A stretch of 64,000 nt of DNA from Artemia franciscana (GCF_032884065.1 NC_088880.1:35218008-35282007); one strand, 5' to 3'. Shown: positions 10,980-23,402, numbered from the stretch's first letter. The notes: a model not told the origin generated them from the letters alone. Translations and numbers: made by a program.

Positions 10980-11340
10980 AAGAGTATATGTCTCCCTTAT
11001 TTAGAATATTGTGCCCGTCTTCTCCCTAAATAAGAAGAGGGGCTTAATAAGGACTCCTCCTATGGGACTAAGCTTGTCAATCACTTTAAGCGATTTTGCT
11101 TTTTATCAATTTAGGGTTGAAGAAGTTTAAACTTAGCCTTCCTCTGAGAGGAAGAAACTGTGAAACTTTTCGGAGTTGAGGTCACAAGATAACTTTCTGT
11201 AGCCTTGCTGAAATATATTGCCTTTGTTGTTAAACTCTGGAATGCTTGTCAGTAACTCTTTTTCGGTATTAGCTACCATGTCAGTGCAATTGATAGAAAT
11301 AGTGAGAAATTTTAAGCAATATTTTTCAGCGTAGCGCAAA
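10980..11340 (+). pseudogene. Heavily decayed LINE reverse transcriptase C-terminus
   Basis: One plus frame, interrupted by several stops, reads LPYLEYCARLLP (from about 11,000), then GTKLV..FKRF.FLSI, LNLAFL.EEE and IAFVVKLWNAC (near 11,230). The order LEYC..VWSP / ATKLV / LNL..LE.RR / VVKLWN is the usual C-terminal layout of CR1/Jockey-like non-LTR retrotransposons. No catalytic domain remains. Confidence 0.48.
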
Positions 11341-11449
11341 CTGAGCTTTAGTCTTAACGCTGCTAGCTAGAGCAGTGATGTAGGATTTTTTTAAGTGAAG
11401 AAAACTATTTTATCAACGATATATTTATAAACGAATATTGTGATAAACG

Positions 11450-11710
11450 AATCAAACAGTTCGTGGTAAAAAAAAAACTATTATTAAGGAAGTAAGCGGG
11501 CTAATAGTAGCTTAAATTCTAAAAATGGGAGTTTTAGTAACAATTAGTATGCTTATTCCAAATACACAATAACTTTCGAAAAAGGGTGGTATACCCTCAA
11601 ACAGGTAAAAGACCTGTATGCGAGTCACCCCATCGAATCTAGTATATTATGGAACCCTTAGGTTTCAAGCTCCTATCAATAAAAATGTGGAATTTCGTAT
11701 TTTCTTATTG
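11450..11710 (+). repeat. Dispersed family B, diverged copy
   Basis: ATCAAACAGTTCGTGG at the left and GGTTTCAAGCTCCTATCAA then AAAATGTGGAATTTCG at the right frame a copy whose middle has diverged. Confidence 0.5.
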
Positions 11711-12690
11711 GAAGATGGCCCATCCAAACCAAAAGTAAATTTCTAGCTCCTTTCTAATCTGCCATATAGATGGCGCCATAGTTAAATTGTACTTTTTGCA
11801 TGTTGTGCAACCAAATTGCGATACTGCCCAAAAAGAGCGAAACTGAAAATTCTGAGAGAGAGCAAATTTTGAGAGAGCATCAATGTAAACCAAATTACAT
11901 TACTGCCCAAAAAGATAATAAAATTAAACCAAACCACGATACTGTAGGTTATATAAATTTATTTACAATACATACTGTTTGTGGGCAATGGGTGCACGCA
12001 CCTTGTATATGCAGAATACATATGCAGTGGGGGTAAAAGCTCCCACATATGAAGAGGTGATATTCTTTTTAAAAATTACATTTAAGTTCTGAAATTAAAT
12101 TTGCTAAATCAGCTCTTTCTCTCGAAGCATCGCTGTGCAAAAGTTAAAATTGCATTTGAAATGTTGGCTTTGAGGGGGTTAGCCTTCCTCTTATTTAGGA
12201 CTACCTTATGAAAAACTCTTGGTGCATTTTGGAAAACAAATAGAAGTTTTAGGAACAAAAGACATATTTTCTCTAATGAACGCAAAGAGGGACGTTAAAA
12301 CTTCAAAGACAGAAAAATTGTCCTCTATATCAGGAGAGCTTCCGCCTCCACAACCAACTGCTCTTTCAACAGTCCATGGTAGGGAACCATGGGCAAGGAG
12401 CGATTCAGCCCAATAGTGACCGAAATAAAAAAAAAACTTTGATTACAATAGATACATCTGACATATCGGCCTTTAATTCCGATTGTAAATATATAAAATT
12501 CGTTAATTTATAAAGTTTGTTGTATGTTCGAAAAGGGTAGGAAACATGGGAGGGGGCAATGTATACCATAGTAGTGCAACAACGTAAAATAAAAGAATTT
12601 AATTCATGTGTCAGAAAAACTTGGGGGGGGGAGGTAGCTGAAGTGAAGTTTTTGGAATAAATAATATTGTCTTTTTTTCTCATTCGAACG
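11711..12690. other. Unassigned stretch with a small internal duplication
   Basis: At 11,800-11,940 an ACTGCCCAAAAAGA phrase with ACCAAATT is present twice, about 90 bp apart. Two plus frames of 65-78 codons (11,800-12,036 and 12,219-12,416) have no recognisable domains. I see no gene. Confidence 0.4.
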
Positions 12691-13013
12691 AAACTAAAAA
12701 ATTCTTATGCCGTTTTTAAGGGATTAAAAAGATTGAAGGACAATTATTATCCCCCCCACCCCATATTTTTCCTCGAAGACATCCGATTAAAATTTTGAGA
12801 TTGAGCGTTTGATTCAGCATACTTGAAAGATCTAATAAGATCTAATAGCTATACCTTTGAGGATGACGTGAATCCCCCCGTATTCCCTTTCAATAGGGCT
12901 GTAAGCTCTCGGAGGACTCAACGGGATAAAAACCTAAGGGGGAATTTTTCAGGGAAATATTACTCAGGGGAAGGTAAGGCAATTTCCTGATATTTTTTTG
13001 AAAATGATCCAAA
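12691..13013 (+). repeat. Dispersed family A, eroded copy
   Basis: ACATCCGATTAAAATTTTGAGA, GATGACGTGAATCCCCCC and GGGCTGTAAGCTC follow the order of the copy at 9.6-9.8 kb. It runs directly into a foldback element. Confidence 0.55.
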
Positions 13014-13352
13014 ATTAAAATAAAAAACAAATTTTTTCAACTGAAAGTAAAAAGTAGCATTAAAACTTGGACAGAACAGGAATTATTCTGTACCTGAGGG
13101 GGGCTGTTCCTTCCTCAACCCTCGCTCCTTACGCTAAAGTTTGAATTTTTGTTACAATTCTTTAAGAAAGGCTGCTCAATCACAAGGGCCGTTGAATTGT
13201 AATGACAAGTATTTCTAGAGAGCTTCAACAATTTAGCGTAAAAAGCAAAGGCTGCGGAAGGGCAGTCCCCTCATATATGGAATAATTCCTGTTAATTTAA
13301 ACTTCAATGTCACTCCTTATTTTCAGTTGGTATTTTTTTTTTATTTGATACT
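13014..13352. mobile_element. Foldback element, copy 5
   Basis: The arms (about 13,085-13,145 and 13,226-13,290) carry GCTCCTTACGCTAAAG and its counterpart, with tails ACTGAAAGTAAAAAGTAGCA and CACTCCTTATTTTCAGTTGG. The loop is the long type. Substitutions in both arms indicate an old copy. Confidence 0.72.
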
Positions 13353-13424
13353 CTAAGGGGGCCCTTTTCCTTCAATTTCCTTTAATAGACAAGGACATCG
13401 GATTTGGAAGAGAAAGTCTTCTTA

Positions 13425-13560
13425 AAGAACTAAAAGACTTCAGCGTTGAGGAGGAGGTAGCCCTCTTATATAAGGAAAAATTTATGTATATTTTTGTAAG
13501 TCTCATTGTCACTCTCTACTTTCATGAGAGAAAACTTTTTTTTTTTATTTAATTACTGCA
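13425..13560. mobile_element. Foldback element, right half only (copy 7)
   Basis: Reads GTTGAGGAGGAGGTAGCCCT, then TATAAGGAAAAATTTATG and CACTCTCTACTTTCA with the usual T-run/ATTTAATT end. No left arm is present. Confidence 0.5.
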
Positions 13561-13689
13561 AGAAATTAGTCAGGACAAGTGTACAAATTCAGTTGCTAAT
13601 GCATTATTTTTCACGACATGACCTCCTGTAACACTTTTTAAATTGCAAAGACTGACGTAGACCCATACTTATTATAATTGGGTTGTCCC

Positions 13690-13985
13690 CCGAGAACCAT
13701 ATTCAAATCAAACAGCTTGCGGTAAGGAACTGTAAGTAAGGAACGACATGGCTCGATAGTGATTGAAACTCTTGAAACAGAACTTTAAAATCAGTACATA
13801 CATCAAAAGAATCAGCTTTTTATCCTGATTCAAAATCTATAAAGTTCATTGATTTTAATGTTATCCATCAATAGGTATGAGCCTGAGAATATTTGCCCAA
13901 TTTTTGAAAAATGGGGTAACATTCTCAAATCGTAAAACGACCTTAATAATAATCCTGCCATTGGATTCAGCATATAAGACAACTC
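13690..13985 (+). repeat. Dispersed family B, plus orientation
   Basis: CAAACAGCTTGCGGTAAGGA, CATCAAAAGAATCAGC, TAGGTATGAGCCTGAG and AATTTTTGAAAAATGGGG blocks match family B elsewhere. Confidence 0.58.
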
Positions 13986-14965
13986 TAGTGTAGAGTTTTT
14001 TTTAAAAGAATAAAGACCTGGGATGCGCGTTTATTTGTTTGTTTTTATTTTTTCCTTAGTAAAATAATTGTAGTAAAGTAATTGCTTAGTAAAGTAATTG
14101 CATCAATTTAGTAATCCTGGATGATTGGGAGAGGGTCTATTTGATCAGAAATCAAAAGTTCTAGTGCCACATTTAAATGATCAAAAGGATTGGAGAAAAG
14201 CAGGCCCTCTCCCACCCTTCTTTTCTCAAAAGCTCTGTAGCTATCTCTTCGTGGATAACAAGACACCCCCCCCCTAAGCTACAAAATTTACAAATTGTTA
14301 TATTTGTTATATGAATTTACACGTATAATATTATGCATAATATTATTATTATTAGAAATAATACAGACATTTTCTTAGGGGGAATTTCCTGATTGGGGGA
14401 ATTTTTCACGGTGAGCATTGTCCATAGGGAGGAAGGTTTCCAGGTTGAGCTTTCCAGAAAAATTCACGCTGGGCGACTTTACCAGAATTTTTATACGATA
14501 TTCTTTTTATTTGTTTCACTTTGTCTTAGCCGACAAAATTAACATGTAGATACGTTCCAGAGGAAATTTTAGTGTGATTGAAATTGTCTGTAGGGTTTTT
14601 GTCAGTAGAGGAACTTTTTACGGGAAAAATTTTCAGTGGAGTTTTCCACGGGATCAACTTTCCAATGGAGTATGGTAATTTCAGTGAAAGGTTTTCCACG
14701 GAGGTTGGATCTCTGACATGATTTGAAAAACAAAATAGAATTAAAGTCTTTCTCAAATGGAAACTTGCAAAGGAGTCTTTTTCAGGTGGAATCGCCCACG
14801 ATAAATTTTCCTAGGAGATTTTAAACGAGGTTGGAATTGTAAGGGAGAAATTCCCCGAAAAAAATTTTACGTGGGACAAACTTCATTTTGAGAATTTTTC
14901 TGTAGTGGGAGGGAATTCTCCATGGAGGGAGCTGGATCTTTCGGTATTTATTTGAAAAACGATCA
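13986..14965 (+). repeat. Dispersed family A, eroded and expanded copy
   Basis: TGCGCGTTTATTTGTTTG, ATCAAAAGTTCTAGTGCC and CAGGCCCTCTCCC correspond to family A. The right two-thirds (14,390-14,930) is a run of GGGAATTTTTC / TTTTCCACGG / TTTCAGGTGG phrases, a degenerate motif array. It is followed by a foldback element. Confidence 0.45.
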
Positions 14966-15300
14966 GAAATTAAATAAAAAAGACAATTTTTTCAGCTCAA
15001 AGGAAGGAGGAACATTAAAACCTAAATCGAACAGATATTATTCCGTATGTGAAGGGGGTTACCCCCTTCTCAATACCTCGCTCTTTACGCTACAATTTGG
15101 CTTTTCTTCCAAATTCCTTAAGAATTACTCTTCAAACACAAAAGCGGTTTAATTCAACTAAGAAGCGTTTTAAAAGATCTGAAATACTTTATAGTAAAGA
15201 GTGAGGTATTGAGGAGGGGGAAACCCCCTTTTTATATGAAATAATCCACGTTGGTTTTAAATTTTAATGTTGCTACTCACTTTAAATTGGAAAAAAAAAC
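14966..15300. mobile_element. Foldback element, copy 6
   Basis: The left arm ends in ACCTCGCTCTTTACGCTA (15,075-15,092) and the right arm starts near TATAGTAAAGAGTGAGG (15,191). GTATTGAGGAGGGGGAAACC pairs with GGTTACCCCCTTCTCAATAC. The long-type loop is shared with copies 2 and 5. Confidence 0.75.
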
Positions 15301-15588
15301 TTTGCAAATAAAAAACTGACATAAAATTGCAAAAACTATCATCCTATCAATAAGAGTTTGACATAGTTATGAATGACATAATCCAATCATGGCAATCGAA
15401 AAAATTTTTATTGGAAGCAGAACGAAATCGAAAATATTTGGTAATTAGATAGTGACGTTTAAACTAAATAAAAAAACTTATTTGTCACCTTCGATTTTCC
15501 ATGGCAGTATATCGTTTGCTTATCTTATTTAACTTTGACTTCTGCATCAGGCTGCACAATTCTTACATCATCTTCCTTTTTCTTCTAG

Positions 15589-15727
15589 TGGGCCATCAGT
15601 GATGCAAGACTTCAAAAGCCAAGTTAGAGAGCTTGCTTCTCAACAAAAGTTCTGTGAACAACCAGCAATACTCATGCCTACGAATAGATGGCATGGTGAC
15701 ATAATTTGTGATATCGCTCAATTCTAG
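15589..15727 (+). CDS. Candidate terminal exon of an unidentified gene
   Basis: A pyrimidine tract and TTCTAG (15,583-15,588) form a plausible splice acceptor. From there one frame is open for 45 codons to TAG (15,725-15,727), reading GPSVMQDFKSQVRELASQQ, then KFCEQPAILMPTNRWHGDII and CDIAQF. Composition is more balanced than the flanks. I do not recognise the protein and see no partner exon, so it could be a chance frame or a processed fragment. It lies 9.3 kb downstream of the Shaker exon on the same strand, but its end is not a PDZ ligand. Confidence 0.25.
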
Positions 15728-15840
15728 TCACTTCTGCGTGTATTTTAAATTTTATCGGCTTTTTTATTCCTACAGTGCTGTCCTTTAAACAGGGTTGAGG
15801 AGATGAATTCTTTTTCTTAGATTGAACCTTGTGACTTTAT

Positions 15841-15969
15841 GCAGAGTTGCCAAGTATTGGCTGATTGTTAGTAAAAAAAAATTCTTTATATTTTTTTAAA
15901 GCGAGTAAATTGATTACAACTTTGAAAGAAAGCTCATTGAAATAAAAAAAAAATACTTGGCAACTCTGC
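15841..15969. mobile_element. Short MITE with 17-18-bp terminal inverted repeats
   Basis: GCAGAGTTGCCAAGTATT (15,841-15,858) is repeated in reverse complement at 15,952-15,969, giving a 129-bp AT-rich element with no coding capacity. The flanks TTTAT and TTTAAT may be remnants of a short target duplication. Confidence 0.72.
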
Positions 15970-17439
15970 TTTAATTATAGGCTTGATACGAGCAGACAAG
16001 CGGGTTCGATACCAAGAGCCAAAAATTTGTCAGATTTCGTTATTGTAAATTTTACTATTACTAAACTGCCTTAAATATTTTAATCGAATTTAGATATAAA
16101 ATCTTGCAGTGTCAAAGCGTATGGGAATGAACAGTGGATGTAATTAAGGGAAATAAATATTTAGTTCTTTTTAACTATTAAATATCCAAAAGTTTGAGTT
16201 TCTATGTTATAGGGACGGGTTTCCTAGGAGAGATATTTTAACGTGTGAACGTTGAAAAGGAATTTTTTTGTCAAATTCTGAAACTAAAACTTCTATCCTC
16301 AATGCCTTTAATTAGACATGATTTTTCTGAAAAAAAACTAAATAAACAGAAAATGTAAATCCAAATTTCATATTAGCTGTAAAAACAAAAAAAAATACGT
16401 TTTTCAGCTTAGTGAAATAACAACCTATACTAAAGTTTACATAAGTAAGCACAATACTTGTGTTTAAAACAAGAAAAACGATATATTAGGATAGTACTAG
16501 AACTGTCATTGGAAGAATAAAGTGTAAGATAATGTGGAACAGGTGCACATTCGGAGAGCTACAGGAAGGGAGGTAGGGCACGCCTAGTCCCAAAATGATA
16601 GCTACAGGAAGAAAGACTGTGAAATAGGGATTTGATGAGTAAGAATGAGTGTCCGTTTAGTTTTTAATTCGATTTACTGGGAGTGAGAGCAATTTATGAA
16701 AATAAGTGCTGAAACTACATCGCTTATCGTGACAAAACAAAACGAAAAACGAGGAAGAAAAACGATGAATTGAAAAAAGAAGAAGAAATTTTGAAATTAA
16801 TTTGGTTTAGACCTCCGCTCAACCAGCCGCAGTGCAAAATTAATTATACAAATATAAAAGAAAAACACAGACAGTATTAAGAGAGAAGCCCTTGAAGCAA
16901 ATATCTAGTTGTGAACAAAGGACGGTTGAGTGTAAGTCTCGATTGAAGCATTGGCATTGTATTCTTCATTTTTCACTTGCTGTGATTACTCTTGTTTTTT
17001 CTTCGTTAATTTTTTTTTATGCTTGTTAGAGTAATTAAGTGAAAAAAAAAGAAGGTTGTTATGGAACTTTTTTAGGCATTAATCTTTAGAGTAAGAGCCG
17101 TGAGAATAATTTAATATATCCGACCAACCAGCCATTTCAAAGAGAAACAAAAGAATTTTGTTTTAACAGAGACGAGGGTCTAAAGGCAAAGAGGAAACGA
17201 CAAGAATAGAATAAAATAGCTTGTATAAAATAGCAGTATTTTCAACAGATAAAAATCAAACAGAACTGGCACAGAAACAATAAGAGAAATAAAAAATAGT
17301 ATGTAATGTATAAAAGATGAATAAGGAAAAAAAATTAAAAGAATCTAAAAAGAATAGAGAACAAAAAAGACTAAAATCCCAAAAAATGAATTAGTCTAGT
17401 TTTCCCTTTGTGAATTTATTTTGTTTTAACTTTTTTTTT
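15970..17439. other. Unassigned AT-rich stretch
   Basis: Long A- and T-runs and no coding frame above background. Two AGCTACAGGAAG phrases (about 16,557 and 16,601) are a small duplication. Confidence 0.45.
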
Positions 17440-17905
17440 ATTATTTGGTCCTAAAATTAAGGATTTAGAGCTTTTGTTATGCCTCAAAAGAACCAGAATA
17501 AACTTTCTCACTTTCAAGAGTAAGAACCAGGGTTATAGATAAAAGTTTTTGGGTAGCAATGGGTATTTTCAGAGTGCAAATCGACCATAAAAGACAAGGA
17601 GATTGAGTTTGGTCCTGAAATTACGGATTTAGTACTGTTTTTATGCTTTAAAGAAACTAAAATCAGCTTTCTCATTTCTAAGAATAAGAACTGGAGCTGG
17701 AAACAAAAAGTTTTTGGATCGTTTTGAAATTTATAAATTACCAAACAAGTACAAAAAAGTAAGGGATCAAGCTTGGTACCAATAAAATTAAACATCTAGA
17801 GCTGTTATCATACTTCAAAAGGGTCGTTGCTGACATTCTCATTTCAAAAAGTGAGAATTGGATTTGGAGACAAAATTTTGGGCATTGTTTTGGTATTTAT
17901 GAGTC
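17440..17905. repeat. Tandem repeat, period 164 bp, about 2.8 copies
   Basis: GGTCCTAAAATTAAGGATTT at 17,447, GGTCCTGAAATTACGGATTT at 17,611 and GGTACCAATAAAATTAA at 17,775 head three diverged units. Each also has a TTCTCA(C/T)TT...AAGAAC/AATTGG block and an AGTTTTTGG/ATTTTGGG block. Confidence 0.7.
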
Positions 17906-18248
17906 ACGATCCGAACAGTCCTGATAGTAATTCCTTCTTTATAATTGAACTTCCTTTTTTTAAAAAGGGAAAAAAATTAAACAGCTAGTAAAAATTTTGA
18001 CTGAAATAAAAAAGAAAATATTTAAGATTAGGATTTGTAGTAAACATAAATATTATTCTATTAAAAGACTAGAAGTAATTAAAGCAAATTTTAAAATAAA
18101 CAATATACTATTTATTTTCAAATTGAGAGTATCAAAGAACTATATATCTATTGATTACTAACGCATTTCAACGTAATACCTTGAAGTAGTTATTCTTTTC
18201 CCAGACCACACTACTTTTCTATGACGAAGAAACTAAATGTTCCGATAA
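17906..18248. other. Unassigned AT-rich stretch
   Basis: No gene or repeat recognised. Confidence 0.4.
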
Positions 18249-18454
18249 GGATAACTCCATTTATTTAGACAATGAAAACAGTTACAAAAGTACTTTGATC
18301 ACATATACAGCGGTCGTCATAAGTGGAAATACTACTGATGACGATGACGATGACTGATGATTTTTAATGATGACGACCGCTGTATATCTGTTTAAAACAT
18401 CATGAAAACAAAGACTTTGTGCCTGTTTTCATTGTATAGATAAATGGACTTATC
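18249..18454. mobile_element. Foldback MITE with GATGAC-rich loop
   Basis: GATAACTCCATTTATTTAGA plus CAATGAAAACAG at the left pairs with CTGTTTTCATTGTATAGATA plus AATGGACTTATC at the right. Inside, TATACAGCGGTCGTCAT pairs perfectly with ATGACGACCGCTGTATA. The loop holds a GATGAC microrepeat. Total about 205 bp; no protein. Confidence 0.72.
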
Positions 18455-19308
18455 ACCATTTGAATTTTTGTTTGTTTGGATTATGAACAAAACTAGAGAA
18501 GAAATAAGAGGCTCGGCAAGGCCAAAACAATATGCTTTTCTTCTCATGTCAGCTTGACTAGCTTGAATTTAGATCCGTTTGTAATGAAGAATTATATTAA
18601 ATGTTAAAGTAACGCCTTTTTACTTACCTTTGAAGAGTTTAAATGGACTTAATAACTTTTCTTATCAATTACTATTATATTTCAACTTAGGCAATCCCCT
18701 GTTTTCTTGCTTTTTCCCCTAGTTTACATTAAACAAGAACGCCGCCTTGATATTTTACCAGGAGGAGGTGCATATTTCCAGGGTTGTGGGGATGTTAATT
18801 TGCAATTAACAGATGTGATGTTAATAAATAAAAGCGCTTTAAGCACACTAAAACATCTTTGTTAAATGAAATAAATCGATTTAAGAAGATCTCAGGACAA
18901 AAGAGGACAAATGTGATGGCTTAAGCCTAACAAAATATTTTTTTTTATTGTTCTCTTTTGTAAAAAGATCATTGCTCCATATGAGAAAATAAGATGAAAG
19001 AAAATATTGAGATGAGATGAGATGAGATGAGAAAATATTTTCTCCATGAGAAAATAACTTTTGTTACTCTATTATTTCAGAATCTTGACTGTCATGATTG
19101 ATTAATTTTTAAGTTAAAAAACGACGCTAGTATTTATTTCCTGGCACAAAATCTTTTTAATGTGTCGTTAAATTGTAAGGTAAATTATCAGAATTGGCTG
19201 TAACTTTAAAAGCATTCATAAAATTGTCTCTATGCCTGTTGTTGAAAAAGTTGTATTTCATCCACATAAGGATTTTTTATTTATATTTTCAGTTTTTTTC
19301 CGAACTGT
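18455..19308. other. Unassigned stretch with a GAGAT pentamer run
   Basis: About five GAGAT units at 19,007-19,031 are the only structured feature. No coding signal. Confidence 0.45.
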
Positions 19309-19620
19309 AGTGAGGACGCGATTTCGAATCCCAGTTTACCCAATTATTCATTTTGGGACGGGGGTCAGTGGTGTGACCTTGTAAGCTTAGCCAGAGTCGA
19401 CCCAGCTCAAAATGGGTACCTGGAGAAATCTGGGGAAGTTAAACAGGAAGGGTGTGCGAAAGCACAGGATGGTTGGACCCCAGCCTCCCATTGCACTTCC
19501 TGGCCGAAGGGCCAAGAAACAGAGATCAGCACTACTGGTACGGACTGTAAAGTCTAATATCCTTTATGGATTACGGACTTTATCGGTACGGACTGTAAAT
19601 ATCCTTTACCTTTTTTTATA
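19309..19620 (+). mobile_element. SINE, 5'-truncated tRNA-derived
   Basis: Begins inside a tRNA-like head with a B-box-like GATTTCGAATCCCAG. It then has a GC-richer body including AGCTCAAAATGGGTACCTGG and GCACTTCCTGGCCGAAGG, typical of metazoan SINE central domains in style. The end carries two copies of GGTACGGACTGTAAA around a TATCCTTTA phrase. No A box lies upstream, so the head is truncated. Superfamily is not assigned. Confidence 0.55.
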
Positions 19621-22600
19621 GTGAGATGTTTGAAAGAGGGAGCTGAATTTTTTTTACAGCAACAATTTCGTTTGATAGTTTATAACTGCCACCAACTAAT
19701 TTTTTTTCTCATCATTTCAGAAGATTTTCTCGAAGAAAAAAAAATTCTAAATGGATAAAAAAGCGGACTCAGAAATGGTCAGATTTAAGTAATTTACTTT
19801 ATATACTTTAAGGTCAACTTTATATACTTTAAGACTTTTTTTCAGATCAAGCAACAGTTTTAAGTGACTTGAAATCTATTTTTCAGTACATATTAAATCG
19901 TCATTCTAGCCATGTCTGTATTTTATCCAGAATTTGGACTACGCCTATTTTTTGACTCATTACTATAGCCAAAACTCGTCGAGCAGAATACATACGTGGC
20001 TATAAAGGGGTAATTCACCATTGTAAATTAACCACGAAAGCTTCAATCTATCAGCGGTCTCTGCGACCAAAATGTTGCAATAGTCAAGCGAATGATTATA
20101 ATTTTATACTTGGCTATAATTAAACGTCAAGATGATTATCTTAAAACTCTAGACAAAAGATCTATTCAATTGAAATAGCGTGAACGAATGGGTACGAGAT
20201 TCCTAAAAGGATATAAGCTGTACAAAAATAGATTACTTAAACATCGACTTTGACTTGTGCAAGATCTTATGCACAAGGAGCTTGAGTTACAAATGTTTCG
20301 CAACATAAAGCTACTTGGAGTGCAAAGGACAGTGAAAATATTTTTTTTTTCTGAAAAACGAAATAAAATTAACTTTCATTTTACTTTTCAATAGAATAAA
20401 TTGGATATTCTGAATTGGTTAATGAGCAATTGAAGAATATTTATCTTCAAAAATTAAGAAAAATGGGAATCTACTTTTGAATGAAAAAGAGGTTAATAAA
20501 CATTTTTTTTGTTGTATTAAGCATCAAAATAAAAAAAATACAAATAAGTGTGGGTAAAAGGTAAAAAAAAAAATGATTCTTAAAACATGTAACAGCAAAG
20601 AGCGTAAGAAGGTGAAACTTTTCTTTGAATGTGTAGTTGTTTTTGCGAATTCACAAGTTGTCGATCTTTGAATTCTTGCGAATAAAAATATTTAATTAAG
20701 AGATTTTTACGAATCGAATTATTTTACAGATTTTTATGAATAAAAATGATGTAAAAATTGACTTATTGGTTTTGCTCATTTGTTTTCACGGTTTAATATG
20801 GCCTCATTGACATTAAAGTGATACTACTCAAAAGGGTTCATAACTCCCACCCTAAAGGTAAACAATTAGTTCTCTTCTAGGTCAACGTCTTTCTTAGGTT
20901 CCTCGATTACTTTTTCAAATTAGGGGAGGAGATCACGATTTTCGTAAGGATAAAGGAATATAAAACTGGGTAAAGAGTCTGTGCAAGTAAAAAGAATATA
21001 TTATTTTAGTTTAGTTCAGAAAATAAATAGGGACAGAAGGGCCAGAAAGGTGAACTGATTAGGGATGCAATACAAACCAAAAGGCAGAATAAACAGCAAA
21101 TAACGTTTTATTCCTGAATCAATAATTAGACTTTTATGTTTTATGTTTTGAATTTGAGCTTTCCACCTTCAAAATAGGACAAAACTAATTCAATTGTACA
21201 TTTCACTTTGGTTTTGGATTTTTTTTTTGTTTCATTCTGTGATTACTTTGTTGTTTTTTTTAGTTGTTTTGTCTATGCTTCCACGTAATAATTTCTTTTA
21301 TTGTTGATATTGACCGCATTGTTCGCAGTTTTTTTTTGTCTTTTTACTCTTTGCTTATATTGAGGGAATCGTTTTTATAGAGTTAAATTATTCGCAGCTA
21401 TATTCTTCACTGGCCTAAATTTCTGTTATATATATTATTTTTCTTTTTTATTGGCATTCTTTTTTTTAACTTGGAAAATAAGAAGAAGAGAAAATATTAA
21501 AATCTTCCTTACGGAAATTTGCAGAAAAGTTCTAGAACGTGAAATTAAGTTCCCTTTTAAGAGCTTACCAAAAATTGATTTCAAGCTAGCAAGAGCTAGC
21601 TTTCAAGCTAGCTTTCAAATCTATGGATGATTTTCACTTCAATTACAATTTTTAGTTATGATCTACAAGTCAAGAATATTTTACCACCAATAGAAAAATA
21701 GAAGTCATTTATTTTAACGCTTGTTGGTCGCTATTTTTTGTTGTTGTTGTTGTTGATGAGCTTTAAATTAAAAATTTTTTTATTATAAATATCAATCTGT
21801 AGTTGAAAAAATAATACTGGTGTTAATTTTGTAAAGTGAACACCTGAAGGTAAAAATCCTAATTTTGGTATGTCAAGACCTAATCCCACCTTTTTCTTTT
21901 CTTTTTTACATATCTCTTCAAGTCCAAAGTGTCTTTATTTATTATAATATCAAAAGCCAACTGTTTTACAGTATAGGAATGTGTATAAATATTTTTTTTA
22001 ACTTTTATGTATATTCTGTTGCGTTTTCGGCATGTATTACTTTCGTTGACGTTAAAAACATTAGCTGATTTTGTAATTTTATTAAAATTAATGCAACTGT
22101 GGCAACCATGGTTTACCTATTGTGTTATTTAAAACCCTTGTTTAACGATTTATCTTATATCTTTCATTACATTTTTGTTTAGAGGGATGCCTTAAGTTTG
22201 TTGTGAGAAACAAAGTATGTGGAAAGGATTAAATTTAAGGTCATAGTGTACCCTTACCACAGCTCACCTTGATTTTTGTAATACATCACTTAAGCTAAAA
22301 AAATTTTTCAAATAAGCAAATTTCCGAAGGTTTGATTTGGATTAAACCTCTTCAAACATAGAAAGCTTTTTATAATTTTTTTATTTTAGTTTTTTTTTAG
22401 TTTTTTATTCTCTCAGATTTTATAAACTTTTTTTTTCAAAATGTGGTACGTCCTTTTTTGGCTTACAGAAATTCTTTTAAGCTCAGAATATCACTCCCAG
22501 AACTCTTTCTTTTACGTTTTAGAGTTTCGGTAATTAAAAAGATAAATTTACTTACAAAAAAAATGGATATATTTCAACAGCCATCAGAGACACCCAACGA

Positions 22601-23330
22601 TGTTCCTTATAATGGTTGTTTGCATCCTTACAACCTATTATGTATTAAAAAAAATTGCTTGAAAAAGAATCGAATTGGTTTGCAAACATCTACTTCTCAC
22701 TAAGGGTAAAAAAACCTATAATTAATAGACACAGGATATAAAATAATTGTAAAAATCAAATGTTTAGTTATGACTAAGATATAAGACTATAAAGATTGTT
22801 TAATCAAACTGTTTAATCAGAATACAAGCTGGAATGGAGGGAGTGTTTGTATAATAAAAATCCCGGAAATACCGCCAAAGACCAAACGTTACAATGTTAT
22901 ATTTTTGTCGTGCAAAAACTGGTACGAAAGAAGGTAAAATACGGTTGCCATATGTTTTCAATATATCTGCTGCGGTATTTCAAAGAGCGATACTCACATT
23001 CATTATAGGGGAAGGAGGGCAGAAAATTCGTTTCAGTTTTTTTTTTCAACTGTTATCATTGACAAATGGAGTGCACAGAAAAGTTCTTTTCAGGCCTCTA
23101 AGAAACGGTTTGAAATATTTCCACTGTTGAAGTTTGAATTTCCTAATTTTTCTTTTGTATGAGAAAAATTTAAAAAAATGCTTCAAAAATACTAAAAAGC
23201 TCCAATAATTGAGGCAAACTAGCTCAACCAGTTAAAAAAAATGTTTTCCAATCGAAGTGGTATTTTTGAATCTAATTTCATATAACTGTAAATATTAAAT
23301 TATATTTAATTATATTAAATGTTAAATAAT

Positions 23331-23332
<2 letters not shown>
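19621..23332. other. Unassigned AT-rich stretch, 3.7 kb
   Basis: Rich in A and T homopolymers, including a short (TTG)n run near 21,740 and CAAGCTAGC repeats near 21,585-21,620. Frames up to 86 codons (22,443-22,703) lack recognisable features. No gene supported. Confidence 0.45.

Positions 23333-23402
<70 letters not shown>
23333..23402. repeat. (TA)n microsatellite, 70 bp
   Basis: Uninterrupted AT dinucleotides. Confidence 0.97.

Noticed and set aside
11800-12036. Plus frame ending VCGQWVHAPCICRIH, faintly PHD-finger-like
   Set aside because: Only one partial Cys/His cluster, within a small duplication; no complete zinc-binding pattern and no transcript signals.
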